A DNA stretch of 64,000 bases from Alteromonas_E sp965248545 (GTDB taxonomy: Bacteria; Pseudomonadota; Gammaproteobacteria; Enterobacterales; Alteromonadaceae): the NCBI GenBank assembly GCA_965248545.1, contig OZ252110.1, positions 2,728,001 to 2,792,000 on the forward strand, written 5' to 3'. Within the stretch, counting starts at the first letter, position 1, and each line of letters starts with the position of its first letter. Below the pieces are notes generated by a model. That model saw only the letters and a list, made by a program, of their open reading frames with translations. It searched no databases and was not told the DNA's origin. Below are positions 50,233 to 59,842 of the stretch, piece by piece. A program made the position numbers and the translations under genes.

Positions 50233-50573
50233 GTCACAAGGAAACACGACATGTCAGGAAGACACTAAGGACAGCTCAGGACAACCCGATTGGAATGGGT
50301 GAGCGGAACAGGACGTTTCGTCGCAAGGACTTAAGTCAGGATGACGACAGGGAAGAGCGGGATCACCTCAGGAACGAGGTTGCTGCAGCATGGATGGGCA
50401 GTGAAACAAGGATTAATGGAAAGGACCTACTCAGGATGAGTGGCTCACTTAGGAAGAGTGAGAAAAGAAGGAAAGGGGTGTAGAAGGATTTTAATCTGGA
50501 CGATTTTAGATGCAATGGAACGCAGAGAAGGATGCTCGAAATTCTAAAGGCGAAGCTATTTAGCTTCGCCTTT
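50233..50573 (+). ncRNA. csrB: CsrB-family regulatory RNA
   Basis: About 340 bases with over 20 GGA motifs, 15 of them AGGA, many in small hairpin loops: GTCAGGATGAC, CTCAGGAACGAG, CTCAGGATGAG, CTTAGGAAGAG. No credible coding frame is present. It ends in a strong terminator. This is the hallmark of CsrB/RsmB RNAs, which sequester the translational regulator CsrA. Its place between syd and truC is the location of csrB in Escherichia coli, and a GacA/UvrY palindrome lies upstream. Start and end are estimates, the end fixed by the terminator. Confidence 0.9.
50546..50573 (+). terminator. Terminator of the CsrB-like RNA
   Basis: AAAGGCGAAGCTA at 50546-50558 pairs with TAGCTTCGCCTTT at 50561-50573. 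The stem is 13 bp and a short pyrimidine tail follows. It also sits in the gap before the convergent DUF3301 gene. Confidence 0.88.
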
Positions 50574-50626
50574 CCATTTCTGCGGTACAATCCAGTTGAT
50601 AAGCGCTCGAGCTGAACCTCTAGAAC

Positions 50627-50932
50627 TTAATTAATCGGATAGGCTGCTACGTCCATACTGGTGACTGTTTTCCCTTGCATCACAAAACTGCCCTTGTTGA
50701 GTGACTCGCGATTTGCAGAGAATTCAAATTGAAACTGGCATTTCCAGACTAATTTCGCCTTATACCAACTGATGCGGGTAGATGCCCTCGCCACACTTAA
50801 CAGCTGCAACTGGTGTTGCTTGCAATAGTTTGCTGCAAAGCGATTAGCCATTTCGGTCATTGCCCTGATTTGCCAGAACTGGATCCCGACAGCAATGATG
50901 ACCAGTAAAATTATGAGATCATTTAACGCCAT
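50627..50932 (-). CDS. DUF3301-family protein
   Basis: 101 residues with one N-terminal membrane helix (LIILLVIIAVGIQFWQI) and a domain with RMATEMA-like helix, CKQH and a WKCQFQFEFS strand, as in DUF3301 proteins of Alteromonadales and Vibrionales. Function unknown. It is nine bases downstream of the DUF3549 gene and presumably cotranscribed. Confidence 0.8.
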   Translation of the reverse strand: MALNDLIILLVIIAVGIQFWQIRAMTEMANRFAANYCKQHQLQLLSVARASTRISWYKAKLVWKCQFQFEFSANRESLNKGSFVMQGKTVTSMDVAAYPIN

Positions 50933-50941
50933 ATCGATCGA

Positions 50942-51979
50942 TTATCCCGGTTGAAAAAGCAAACCAATGGCGGCTGCCAAGTCCTGACTGCGCTCAGGGC
51001 TGCGCAGTACCGTAAGTGCCGCATTTCTTGTGTCAGGCAGTTGTGCGACATCTGCGAATAAACTGGCAAAAAAATTGGGCGCGTGTTGACGCTGATGGCG
51101 CGCAGTATGCTCCAAGAGTATTAACATATTGTCATTATTGAGCGCTTGCCAGTGTCGACCAACGATAACGGTTAAGGCATCGCCACTTAAGTTGTCCGCA
51201 GTGAGCAAATCAGTGATGAGTGCTTCGCGAAATGGCATGTCATCAACTTGCGCCAAAGCGCGCAAGGCCCAGAGGCTTTCAAGGCTATTGACCTGTTCAC
51301 GGTTAACCAGTGGTGCTATGACTTGTGCTATTTGGGTTGATATTGGGCGGTCTTCCAACGCGCATAAAAAGTGTTGCTTCACCGTGCTTGGAAAGTTACC
51401 GTTCAGTTTCTGCAACCAGTCGAGTAGCGTTTCTTCATCAGCAAAATGAACGCAGTCAGCAAGCCCTTGAAGTGAAACCTTTTGCCAGTCAACTACCTGT
51501 GGACTGGTTAAGTATTGACGGGCCATTTTGTGATCTTCTGTTACTGAAGCTCCAACCGCAATACGTGAGCGCGCATTAAAACTAGCCAGTTGTTGCTGAT
51601 TGGGCGTAAACACATAAGGGTTCTGATGTGTTTGACTGGCTTTTTCCAATGTCGAGCTTTGGTCTTGGGTTTGTTCTGCAAGCGCCGTCATTACTAACTC
51701 TAAAAAGTGCTGTCTTGCAGCATCGACCACCTTCCCTTGCTCATCCAGGGGCAATTTCAAAAACCATATGTATTGCTGGGAGGATAACTGTTTATTCCAG
51801 TAGACAATACCAAACCAAGCGTGTTGTTGGCGTGGGAAGGGGGCGACTCGTTGGCCATTTTCAATTTCTAAGAAGGTTTGAGTATCTGTAGACCGAATAC
51901 AACGGCCCATGTCAAAAACGCGATACTCGGTGCCTGCTTGCAGCAGAAATTCACTCAAAGATGAAATGTGTTCAGACAA
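50942..51979 (-). CDS. DUF3549-family protein
   Basis: 345 residues, soluble. It opens ISSLSEFLLQAGTEYRVFDMGR, then IENGQRVAPFPRQQHAWFGI, and has a helical HEAT-like C-terminal half. This is the DUF3549 pattern found next to truC in Alteromonadales. Function unknown. It is divergent from truC, with 81 bases between them. Confidence 0.82.
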   Translation of the reverse strand: MSEHISSLSEFLLQAGTEYRVFDMGRCIRSTDTQTFLEIENGQRVAPFPRQQHAWFGIVYWNKQLSSQQYIWFLKLPLDEQGKVVDAARQHFLELVMTALAEQTQDQSSTLEKASQTHQNPYVFTPNQQQLASFNARSRIAVGASVTEDHKMARQYLTSPQVVDWQKVSLQGLADCVHFADEETLLDWLQKLNGNFPSTVKQHFLCALEDRPISTQIAQVIAPLVNREQVNSLESLWALRALAQVDDMPFREALITDLLTADNLSGDALTVIVGRHWQALNNDNMLILLEHTARHQRQHAPNFFASLFADVAQLPDTRNAALTVLRSPERSQDLAAAIGLLFQPG

Positions 51980-52060
51980 TTTCGCTTCTCACAGCTTAGC
52001 AAAGTTTGGCATTATACAGCGAAACATCAACAACCGCGAAGTTAACAATCTGACCCACGC

Positions 52061-52828
52061 ATGGATTTACCCATTCTTTTTCAAGATCAGTATTTGATCG
52101 CCATTGATAAACCTCCTGGCTTACTGGTTCATAGGAGCATGATTGCCAAACAGGAAACGCAGTTTGCAATGCAATTGCTGCGGGATCAGATTGGTCAGCA
52201 CGTTTATCCGGTGCATCGTCTAGATCGACCCACTTCCGGAGTGCTGTTATTTGCGCTAGATAGTGAAACTGCGGCCCTTTTGACAGAGCAGTTTGCTCGT
52301 CGTCAAATCGAAAAGTGCTACAAGGCTATGTTACGTGGGTTTGTCCATCAACGTTGGAGTATCGACTATTCACTGCGCGAGCTGCATGACAAGATGACGG
52401 ATAAAAAGGCAGCTAAAGACAAGCCTGCACAACCTGCACGAACCGAACTTACATGCTTGCAGCGATTCAACTTACCATTGCCTGCGGGACGCTATGATTC
52501 AGCGCGCTTTTCATACGTATCACTCACGCCACTGACGGGGCGAAAGCACCAGCTAAGACGGCATATGGCACATATACGACATCCCATTATTGGTGACACT
52601 ACGCATGGTGATGGAAAACAAAATAAATTTTTGCGTCACCACTTTAATTTCAACCATTTAGCCCTCACATGTTCATCTATGCGGCTAATGCACCCGCACA
52701 GCAATGAGCCTATTACACTCAATGCCGAGTTGTCATCGCCGTTTCAGCGGTTGTTGAACAATTGGCAGGTATTCAGCGTAACAGCTGATGAAACGTTAAA
52801 TAATCACAAACAGACGATAAACGAATGA
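52061..52828 (+). CDS. truC: tRNA pseudouridine synthase C
   Basis: RluA-family enzyme of 255 residues that makes pseudouridine 65 in tRNA. The catalytic motif HRLDRPTSGVLLFA has Asp55, and LTPLTGRKHQLRRHMAHI is the family's conserved loop. Its neighbours yqcA, syd and the CsrB-like RNA are those of truC in Escherichia coli, which separates it from other RluA enzymes. Confidence 0.88.
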   Translation: MDLPILFQDQYLIAIDKPPGLLVHRSMIAKQETQFAMQLLRDQIGQHVYPVHRLDRPTSGVLLFALDSETAALLTEQFARRQIEKCYKAMLRGFVHQRWSIDYSLRELHDKMTDKKAAKDKPAQPARTELTCLQRFNLPLPAGRYDSARFSYVSLTPLTGRKHQLRRHMAHIRHPIIGDTTHGDGKQNKFLRHHFNFNHLALTCSSMRLMHPHSNEPITLNAELSSPFQRLLNNWQVFSVTADETLNNHKQTINE

Positions 52829-53274
52829 CAAAACTTTCTATTTTCGCCGGTTCGGTTTACGGCAATGCGCAACACGCTGCAGAACAAGCTCAATCAGAAC
52901 TCGAAGCAAAAGGATTTGAGGCTGAAGTGTTTACGGACCCTTCCGTAACTGATTTTAGTGACGCCGAAGCGGTTGTCGTCATTACATCAACCACTGGACA
53001 AGGTGATATTCCACCAAATTTGGAATATTTTTTCAGTGAATTACGCGATCAGTTCCCGTTGATGAATGGTAAACCATTTGCGGTTGCGGCCTTGGGTGAC
53101 AGTAGCTACGGCGATACATACTGCGGTGGCGGGCGTCAATTCTCCGAACTATTGTTAGAGCTGCAAGGCAAGCCTGTCGTTGACATGTTAGAAGTGGATG
53201 CGATTGAGACGCTGGAACCAGAGGAAGAAATTACACCTTGGCTGGTATCCGTGGCTGAGAAGATTAACGCGTAG
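52825..53274 (+). CDS. yqcA: Flavodoxin-like protein YqcA
   Basis: 149-residue flavodoxin-fold protein. The phosphate-binding loop is FAGSVYGNAQHAA (residues 7-19), and TSTTGQGDIPPNL and ALGDSSYGDTYCGGG complete the FMN site. It overlaps truC by four bases (ATGA), as in Escherichia coli. It may supply electrons for RNA modification or other reactions, but the partner is not known here. Confidence 0.88.
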   Translation: MTKLSIFAGSVYGNAQHAAEQAQSELEAKGFEAEVFTDPSVTDFSDAEAVVVITSTTGQGDIPPNLEYFFSELRDQFPLMNGKPFAVAALGDSSYGDTYCGGGRQFSELLLELQGKPVVDMLEVDAIETLEPEEEITPWLVSVAEKINA

Positions 53275-53283
53275 AAACATTGA

Positions 53284-53314
53284 GGGGCAGAGTGTAGCGT
53301 CGCTTTTCTGCCCC
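53284..53314. terminator. Hairpin between convergent yqcA and dapD
   Basis: GGGGCAGA at 53284-53291 pairs with TCTGCCCC at 53307-53314 around a 15-base loop. No strong T run follows, so termination is plausible but not certain. Confidence 0.55.
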
Positions 53315-53325
53315 AAGTATCCAGA

Positions 53326-54153
53326 CTACTCCGCTGCACGTAATAGTGCGTTGATGCCAACTTTGGCGCGCGTCTTTGCATCGACCTTTTTCACGATAAT
53401 CGCCGCATACAGGCTGTAGTTTCCGTCTTTACTCGGTAGGCTCCCAGAGACGACTACAGAGCCAGCAGGTACACGTCCATAGTGAATTTGCCCTGTTTCT
53501 CGATCATAAATGCGAGTGCTTTGGCCGATGTAAACACCCATAGATATTACGCTGCCTTCTTCGACGACGACACCTTCGACGATTTCTGAACGGGCGCCAA
53601 TGAAGCAATTGTCTTCAATAATGGTAGGGTTTGCTTGGAGAGGTTCTAATACGCCACCAATGCCGACACCACCTGAAAGGTGAACGTTTTTACCGATTTG
53701 GGCGCACGAGCCTACCGTTGCCCATGTATCAACCATGCTGCCCTCATCGACATATGCGCCAATGTTAACGTAAGAAGGCATCAAAACCACGTTTTTGCCC
53801 ACGAAACTGCCGGTTCTCACAGTCGCCGGTGGCACAACCCTTGTTCCGTCTGCGCGAAACTGTGCGTCACTGTATTCACTATATTTTAACGGTACTTTAT
53901 CAAAATACTGAGATACGTCATCGTGCATAGGTGCATTGTCATGTAAGCGAAAATACAACAACACCGCTTTTTTTAGCCATTGGTGTACCACCCATTCACC
54001 GGCAATTTTCTCCGCCACGCGAGCTTTGCCGCTGTTGAGCATATCGATAGCTGCCTGAACGGCCTGTTTGACCTCTTCATGACCCGACGAAGGGGTTATT
54101 TGATCGCGTTGTTCAAACGCGGCTTCGATAGTGTGTTGCAACTCATGCGTCAT
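53326..54153 (-). CDS. dapD: Tetrahydrodipicolinate N-succinyltransferase
   Basis: Left-handed beta-helix acyltransferase of 275 residues in lysine and diaminopimelate synthesis. Hexapeptide repeats run through VGKNVVLMPSYVNIGAYVD and the EIVEGVVVEEGSVISMGVYI region. GSVVVSGSLPSKDG near the C-terminus is characteristic of DapD. It overlaps glnD by 11 bases. The glnD-dapD adjacency is standard in gammaproteobacteria. Confidence 0.95.
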   Translation of the reverse strand: MTHELQHTIEAAFEQRDQITPSSGHEEVKQAVQAAIDMLNSGKARVAEKIAGEWVVHQWLKKAVLLYFRLHDNAPMHDDVSQYFDKVPLKYSEYSDAQFRADGTRVVPPATVRTGSFVGKNVVLMPSYVNIGAYVDEGSMVDTWATVGSCAQIGKNVHLSGGVGIGGVLEPLQANPTIIEDNCFIGARSEIVEGVVVEEGSVISMGVYIGQSTRIYDRETGQIHYGRVPAGSVVVSGSLPSKDGNYSLYAAIIVKKVDAKTRAKVGINALLRAAE

Positions 54154-56806
54154 GTTGTATATCTTCCAATTGGTCTAGTTTGTTTAAAATGCTTTTTCTA
54201 AGGTCTACTTGTTGTTGAGGGGACAAGGCTTTGCCTTGCTCATTAGTCACAATAAATACGTCTTCGGCGCGTTCTCCAATGGTCGTAATTTTGGCCAATT
54301 GCAGCGTTACGTTACTATCGACAAAAGCGTGGCCTATTTTGGCCAAAATGCCCGGCGCGTCGAGGGCTTCTAACTCGACTAGCGTGGCGTTATCCTGGCG
54401 GTTATAGAAACGGATTTTAGTCGGTACATTTAACTGCTTAAGTTGGCGTGAAATCTTGCGGGCATTGGTATGCGAGCGACCAGGTGAGTCAAGCTGAGTT
54501 TGAATGGCTTCAATCAAGGCGCTAAGACGTTGTTCACTTTCTATTTTGTGGCCATCATCATCGAGTAAAATGATGCTGTCACAGACGTAGTGATCGTCGG
54601 TAATGGTGATGTTAGCGTCGTGAATAGACAAGTTGCGACTATCGAGGACCGATGCGACTTGGGCAAACAGTGCAGGTCGATCTAGGCCATAAATAAACAA
54701 TTCAGTACCGGCGCGCGTCGTGTTGTTGTTGGTTTTAACTAATAGTGCTTTTTCGCCATCACATTTGAAACCCAGGATTTCGCGACTGTGCCAAGCAATT
54801 TGTTCGGGTTTAAAACGTGCAAAGTAATTATAGTCAAACCGCGACCAAAGGCTTTCTATAGCGAGTTCAGAGTATTCGCTATCAGCCAAGCAAAGCCGGG
54901 CAGCATGCTTATTTTCATTGACGCGTTCAAATATGGTTAACTGGCACTGAAGTCCGTTGTCTAGCGCTTTTTGGGTGAGTAAATAGAGCTCTCTCAGCAA
55001 TGAGGCCTTCCAATCATTCCAGAGATTGTCGTTCGTTGCTCGGATATCTGCCAAGGTTAAGGCATACAATAGGTTTAAATGCGCATGACTCTTAATTGTG
55101 CCGGCAAATTCATTCACCACACTTGGGTCATAAATATCCCTGCGCTGAGCGACAACGGACATCAGCAAGTGATGCTCGACGAGCCATTTAACGATGTCTG
55201 AGTCGGCTTTACTCAAACCGTGTGATTGTGCAAAATTTTCGACGTCGACCGCACCCAGTACGGAGTGATCCCCGTTTCTCCCCTTACCGATATCATGGAA
55301 GATAGCAGCGATGTATAGCAGCTCGGGCTTGTCAAGGTTATTAACAATGCGTCCGCAGCGCGGGAAGCGCTTGTTGTCTGGGCTAAAGTAGTGGTTAACA
55401 TGTTTAACGAGGCGATGGGTGTGCTCGTCTACTGTGTAGGCATGAAAAAGGTCAAACTGCATCATGCCAACAATCTGATTCCACTCCGGTAAATAGGCTT
55501 GCAGAATCCCGTATTGGTGCATGATATCCCAGCCGAAGTCGAAGAAATGAGGATGGCGCATTAGCGCCATAAATCGTTCTCGACAAGGCGCCGACTCGCA
55601 CCAGTAATGATCTTGAAATGCACGCCTAGCATTTCGCAACTGGCGTATACAATCGGTATCCAGTCCTTTTACTGCAGGGGTGTCGGCAATCAAGTGCAGG
55701 AAATCTAGAATTGCCTCTGGGTTTTCAAACGATGCAGGACCCGTAGGGGATAACAAACCATCATGTAACTCAAAGCGCGGATTTAGCGAGACATTCCCGT
55801 AATCTTTTTTACCGAGAATATCCTGTTTGAAGCGCTGCATGAGCATTTGATTCAACTCATTCACACGCCGAACAGTACGAAAGAAGCCCTTCATCATTTT
55901 TTCAACAGACGCTTTTCCATCCGCCCCAAATCCCAGCATTTCTGCCACATCAGTTTGGTAGTCAAAGAGCAGTCGATTTTCACTGCGGCCAGCGGTCATG
56001 TGCAAAGCAAAGCGAATTCGCCACAAGCTAGAGCGGCATTCGATTAGTTCTGCGTGTTCTTGCTTAGTGAAATACCCATGACCGACCAAACTCCAGCCGT
56101 CATACTCTTTAAAGTGCTTTTTAGCGACCCAGCCAATCGTCTGTATATCTCGCAAACACCCGGGATTTTCTTTCACATTGGGTTCTAGATTGTAAGCTGT
56201 ACCGTGAAACTTGGCGTGACGCTGCTGCTGTTCCTCTCTTTTGGCGACGAAGAATTTGTCACTGGTCCATACTTTGGTTTTGTTAACTTCATTCCAGAGC
56301 TTATCAAAGGTGTGTTCGCATCCGGCTAATCGTCTACTTTCGACTAAATTTGTGGCCACCGTGATATCATCTTTGGCGATTGCTACGGTTTCCTTGACGG
56401 TGCGAACAGACTGACCAACATCGAGCTTTACGTCCCACAACAAAGTGATGAATTGGCCAATGGTATCCCGTGTTTCCGCGTCCAATGAACGTTTGCTTAG
56501 AATCAGCAGATCGATATCTGAATGTGGTTGCAATTGCGCACGGCCGTACCCGCCGACAGCAGCTAGGCAAAGGTGCTTGACCTGGTCAAGACCGTAGAGC
56601 TTCCACAGATGCTGTAATAAATGGTCGATAAAGATAGCGCGACCAGACACTAATTCATCGACCAATGAATCGTCAAATGCACTGCGTAGCCAGCGATAGC
56701 TCTCGCTAACACAGTGCTTGAACGCTTTTAAATCGTTCACATCATCGATCGCGTGAATGGAATCTATTAGCGCAGGTAAACTAATTTTGTCGGGAACGTT
56801 TTGCAT
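54143..56806 (-). CDS. glnD: PII uridylyltransferase / uridylyl-removing enzyme
   Basis: Bifunctional nitrogen sensor of 887 residues that uridylylates and deuridylylates the PII protein. The nucleotidyltransferase motif is GGYGRAQLQPHSDIDLL (residues 85-101), the HD motif HDIGKGRNGDHS lies near 502, and two ACT domains follow near 700 and 810 (LDRPALFAQVASVLD, LDAPGILAKIGHAF). All parts are intact. It lies between map and dapD. Confidence 0.95.
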   Translation of the reverse strand: MQNVPDKISLPALIDSIHAIDDVNDLKAFKHCVSESYRWLRSAFDDSLVDELVSGRAIFIDHLLQHLWKLYGLDQVKHLCLAAVGGYGRAQLQPHSDIDLLILSKRSLDAETRDTIGQFITLLWDVKLDVGQSVRTVKETVAIAKDDITVATNLVESRRLAGCEHTFDKLWNEVNKTKVWTSDKFFVAKREEQQQRHAKFHGTAYNLEPNVKENPGCLRDIQTIGWVAKKHFKEYDGWSLVGHGYFTKQEHAELIECRSSLWRIRFALHMTAGRSENRLLFDYQTDVAEMLGFGADGKASVEKMMKGFFRTVRRVNELNQMLMQRFKQDILGKKDYGNVSLNPRFELHDGLLSPTGPASFENPEAILDFLHLIADTPAVKGLDTDCIRQLRNARRAFQDHYWCESAPCRERFMALMRHPHFFDFGWDIMHQYGILQAYLPEWNQIVGMMQFDLFHAYTVDEHTHRLVKHVNHYFSPDNKRFPRCGRIVNNLDKPELLYIAAIFHDIGKGRNGDHSVLGAVDVENFAQSHGLSKADSDIVKWLVEHHLLMSVVAQRRDIYDPSVVNEFAGTIKSHAHLNLLYALTLADIRATNDNLWNDWKASLLRELYLLTQKALDNGLQCQLTIFERVNENKHAARLCLADSEYSELAIESLWSRFDYNYFARFKPEQIAWHSREILGFKCDGEKALLVKTNNNTTRAGTELFIYGLDRPALFAQVASVLDSRNLSIHDANITITDDHYVCDSIILLDDDGHKIESEQRLSALIEAIQTQLDSPGRSHTNARKISRQLKQLNVPTKIRFYNRQDNATLVELEALDAPGILAKIGHAFVDSNVTLQLAKITTIGERAEDVFIVTNEQGKALSPQQQVDLRKSILNKLDQLEDIQHDA

Positions 56807-56815
56807 CAGTTTGAC

Positions 56816-57607
56816 TTAGTGTTGGATGATGCGATCAATGGATTCCTCTTCCCGCCACGTCAAGATTTCTACGCCGTTTTCCGTAACAAGCAGTGTGTGT
56901 TCCCATTGCGCGCTCAAGCTTCGATCTTTCGTCACTACCGTCCACTTGTCGGGCAGAATTTTTGAGTAACGCTTACCTGCATTAACCATTGGTTCAATCG
57001 TAAAACACATACCTGGGTGCAAAACATCACCAGTGTTGGGTTTACCGTAGTGAACAACTTGTGGGTCTTCGTGGAAAGTTGCACCGATGCCATGCCCGCA
57101 GTACTCACGTACAATGGAGTAATTATGTGATTCGGCATGCTGTTGGATTATATGACCAATATCGCCTAATCGGACGCCCGGTTTGACCAATTCTATTGCC
57201 TTATAAAGGCTTTCTTGCGTGACCCTAATCAAACGTTCGGCCAAGATCGTGGGTTTACCAACGATAAACATTTTTGATGTATCACCATGGTAGCCATCTT
57301 TTTTAACCGTTACGTCGATATTGATAATATCGCCATCTTTCAATTTCTTATCAGAGGGAATGCCGTGGCAAATACAGTGGTTTACCGAGGTACAAATAGA
57401 CTTTGGAAACGGCGGGTGTCCATAGTTCAATGGTGCGGGGATCCCGCCTTGAACGTCAACAATGTAGTTGTGGCATAAGGTGTTGAGTTCGTCTGTTGTA
57501 ACGCCTTTTTGTACATGCGGCGTGATCATGTTCAATACGTCAGCAGCAAGCTTACCTGCGATGCGCATTTTTTCGATTTCTTCTGGAGTTTTGATTATGG
57601 CGCCCAA
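56816..57607 (-). CDS. map: Methionine aminopeptidase, type I
   Basis: Removes N-terminal methionine from nascent proteins. Metal-ligand motifs are NIDVTVKKDGYHGDTSKMF, GHGIGATFHE, FTIEPMVN and SAQWEHTLLV. The start chosen is a TTG at 57607 with AGAGGA about six bases upstream; it gives 263 residues, almost the length of the Escherichia coli enzyme. An ATG at 57688 would add an unrelated 27-residue leader. It is divergent from rpsB, as in Escherichia coli. Confidence 0.93.
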   Translation of the reverse strand: MGAIIKTPEEIEKMRIAGKLAADVLNMITPHVQKGVTTDELNTLCHNYIVDVQGGIPAPLNYGHPPFPKSICTSVNHCICHGIPSDKKLKDGDIINIDVTVKKDGYHGDTSKMFIVGKPTILAERLIRVTQESLYKAIELVKPGVRLGDIGHIIQQHAESHNYSIVREYCGHGIGATFHEDPQVVHYGKPNTGDVLHPGMCFTIEPMVNAGKRYSKILPDKWTVVTKDRSLSAQWEHTLLVTENGVEILTWREEESIDRIIQH

Positions 57608-57760
57608 AACAATCCTCTGCTCAATGTTTAACACAATTATTGAGCGTCGAATGTTATCCTTATGCGTGCATGGTGTACAGGCGTTCAAACGACATATTCG
57701 CTATATCTCATAGTCAATCGTAATCTCTACTTTCAACGACTCACTTTTATGCGTTAAAAC

Positions 57761-57789
57761 TTGAGTCTGTATTCCTTACATGGTATAAA
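57761..57789 (+). promoter_or_regulatory. rpsB promoter
   Basis: TTGAGT at 57761-57766 and TATAAA at 57784-57789 are spaced by 17 bases. A GC-rich discriminator (GCGCGCGC) follows, typical of growth-rate and stringently controlled ribosomal promoters. The leader to the rpsB ATG is about 170 bases, long enough for S2 feedback control. Confidence 0.75.
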
Positions 57790-57964
57790 GCGCGCGCTTT
57801 CACAGAAGCGTGGTTTTTCCTCACGGCTAAACATGCGTATTCAGTGGGGCAAATGAATTTAAATCACACACATATATCGACACTGTTGCCGGGGTGTTCG
57901 TTTAGCAATAAACGGATCGGCTACAGGGATATATGGAGGCCTAACCCAAATTGAGGACAATTTA

Positions 57965-58696
57965 ATGGCAAATGTATCTATGCGCGACATGCTTCAGGCA
58001 GGCGTACACTTCGGTCACCAAACGCGTTACTGGAACCCAAAAATGAAGCCTTTCATCTTTGGCGCTCGTAACCGTGTTCACATCATCAACCTTGAAAAGA
58101 CAGTTCCGTTATTCAACGACGCGTTGAACTACTTGTCTGGCGTTGCTGGCAAGAAAGGCAAAATCCTTTTCGTTGGTACAAAGCGTGCGGCGGGTGAAGC
58201 AGTTAAAGAAGCTGCATTGAACTGTGGTCAGTACTATGTGAACAAGCGTTGGTTGGGTGGAATGTTGACTAACTGGAAAACAGTTCGTCAATCAATCAAG
58301 CGTCTTAAAGATCTAGAGCAGCAAAGCCAAGACGGTACTTTTGAAAAGCTAACAAAGAAAGAAGCACTTATGCTTCAGCGCGAAATGGCTAAGCTAGAAA
58401 GCAGCTTAGGCGGAATCAAGGATATGGGCGGCTTGCCAGACTGTATCTTTGTAATCGATGCAGACCATGAGCACATCGCGGTAAATGAAGCACGTAATCT
58501 TGGTATCCCTGTAGTTGGTGTTGTCGATACTAACTCTGATCCAGATGGTGTTGATTACATCATCCCTGGTAACGATGATGCGATCCGTGCAATCCAGCTT
58601 TATCTTAACGCAGCTGCTACAGCCGTTAATGCTGGTCGCGATAACAGCCCTGAAGCCCCTGCTGAAAAAGACGATTTCGTCGAAGCAGCTGAGTAA
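57965..58696 (+). CDS. rpsB: 30S ribosomal protein S2
   Basis: Small-subunit ribosomal protein of 243 residues. The N-terminus VSMRDMLQAGVHFGHQTRYW, KRWLGGMLTNWKT and CIFVIDADHEHIAVNEA are diagnostic of S2. Start GAGG is suitably placed. Codons are strongly biased. It heads the rpsB-tsf operon. Confidence 0.98.
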   Translation: MANVSMRDMLQAGVHFGHQTRYWNPKMKPFIFGARNRVHIINLEKTVPLFNDALNYLSGVAGKKGKILFVGTKRAAGEAVKEAALNCGQYYVNKRWLGGMLTNWKTVRQSIKRLKDLEQQSQDGTFEKLTKKEALMLQREMAKLESSLGGIKDMGGLPDCIFVIDADHEHIAVNEARNLGIPVVGVVDTNSDPDGVDYIIPGNDDAIRAIQLYLNAAATAVNAGRDNSPEAPAEKDDFVEAAE

Positions 58697-58752
58697 TCAG
58701 ACGCTAAAGTCGCAGGGTGCGCATTAAGTTGCGCAACGCAGAAACAATATTT

Positions 58753-58772
58753 AAGGGGCGATTCCGCCCCTT
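58753..58772 (+). terminator. rpsB-tsf intergenic hairpin (attenuator)
   Basis: AAGGGGCG at 58753-58760 and CGCCCCTT at 58765-58772 close an ATTC loop, with T-rich sequence after. It lies between rpsB and tsf, where a partial terminator adjusts tsf expression in related bacteria. Confidence 0.65.
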
Positions 58773-58807
58773 TAGCTTATAAATTTTATTTTTTGAGGAT
58801 TTAAAAA

Positions 58808-59680
58808 ATGGCAGTGACTGCAGCACTGGTAAAAGAGCTTCGCGAGCGCACTGGCGCTGGTATGCTTGATTGCAAAAAAGCGTTGGTTGAGACAGATGGC
58901 GACATCGAGCTAGCGATTGAAAACATGCGTAAATCAGGTCAGGCAAAAGCAGCGAAAAAAGCTGGTCGTATCGCCGCTGAAGGCGTCATTTTGACTGCGA
59001 TTAATGGTAATCGCGCAACAATGATGGAATTAAACTGTGAAACTGACTTCGTTGCACGCGACGAAGGTTTCCTCGGCTTTGGTAACAAAATCCTTGCCCT
59101 AGCTGCGGAAAACAACATCAACGATATTGATGCGCTTAACGCTGCTTCACTTGACGGTACTACTGTTGCCGAAACTCGTGATGCGTTAGTGGCTAAAATC
59201 GGTGAAAACATCAGCCCTCGTCGTGTTATGAATGTTGAAGGCGATGTCTTGGGTGCATACGTTCACGGTGGCCGTATTGGTGTAGTTGCGATTCTAACGG
59301 GGGGCGACGAAGCGCTTGCGAAAGACATCGCGATGCACGTTGCTGCGGCAAGCCCTCAATACGTTAAGCCAGAAGATGTTCCTGCAGACGTAGTTGAAAA
59401 AGAAAAGCAAATCCAAGTTGAGATTGCAGTTCAATCTGGCAAGCCTGCTGACATCGCAGAAAAAATGGTTTCTGGCCGCATGAAGAAATTCACAGGCGAA
59501 ATCAGCTTGACCGGTCAACCTTTCGTGAAAGACCCATCAATGTCTGTTGGCGACCTGTTGAAGTCTAAAGGTGCCGACGTCATTAACTTCGTACGCTTCG
59601 AAGTGGGTGAAGGTATTGAGAAAAAGACTGAAGATTTTGCTGCAGAAGTTGCTGCACAAATGGAAGCTGCTAAGAAATAA
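58808..59680 (+). CDS. tsf: Translation elongation factor Ts
   Basis: Guanine nucleotide exchange factor for EF-Tu. 290 residues, with VKELRERTGAGMLDCKKAL, the TDFVAR loop (NCETDFVARDEGF) and coiled-coil and core domains in order. Diagnostic and full length. A terminator follows. Confidence 0.97.
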   Translation: MAVTAALVKELRERTGAGMLDCKKALVETDGDIELAIENMRKSGQAKAAKKAGRIAAEGVILTAINGNRATMMELNCETDFVARDEGFLGFGNKILALAAENNINDIDALNAASLDGTTVAETRDALVAKIGENISPRRVMNVEGDVLGAYVHGGRIGVVAILTGGDEALAKDIAMHVAAASPQYVKPEDVPADVVEKEKQIQVEIAVQSGKPADIAEKMVSGRMKKFTGEISLTGQPFVKDPSMSVGDLLKSKGADVINFVRFEVGEGIEKKTEDFAAEVAAQMEAAKK

Positions 59681-59725
59681 TTGCGCTTCTCCGCTTTTGC
59701 AAAAAGCGAATGTCATATACACTAC

Positions 59726-59752
59726 GGGCACCTAATTTAAGGTGCCCTTTTT
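59726..59752 (+). terminator. Rho-independent terminator after tsf
   Basis: GGGCACC at 59726-59732 and GGTGCCC at 59741-59747 pair around an eight-base loop, followed by TTTTT. pyrH should therefore have its own promoter in the following 90 bases, although I see no strong match. Confidence 0.85.
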
Positions 59753-59842
59753 GTGAGTGCGGCTTAAATATCAATATTCTCAGTGTTGATGTTAAGTACG
59801 CAAAGGTATCACACGCGATGACTACAAAAGGAACAAACTTCC

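Noticed and set aside
50295..50483. Short open frame inside the GGA-rich region
   Set aside because: The repeated GGA loops translate to Arg/Lys/Glu-rich sequence without protein character. The region is better explained as a CsrB-type RNA. The minus-strand frame at 50363-50590 is likewise rejected.
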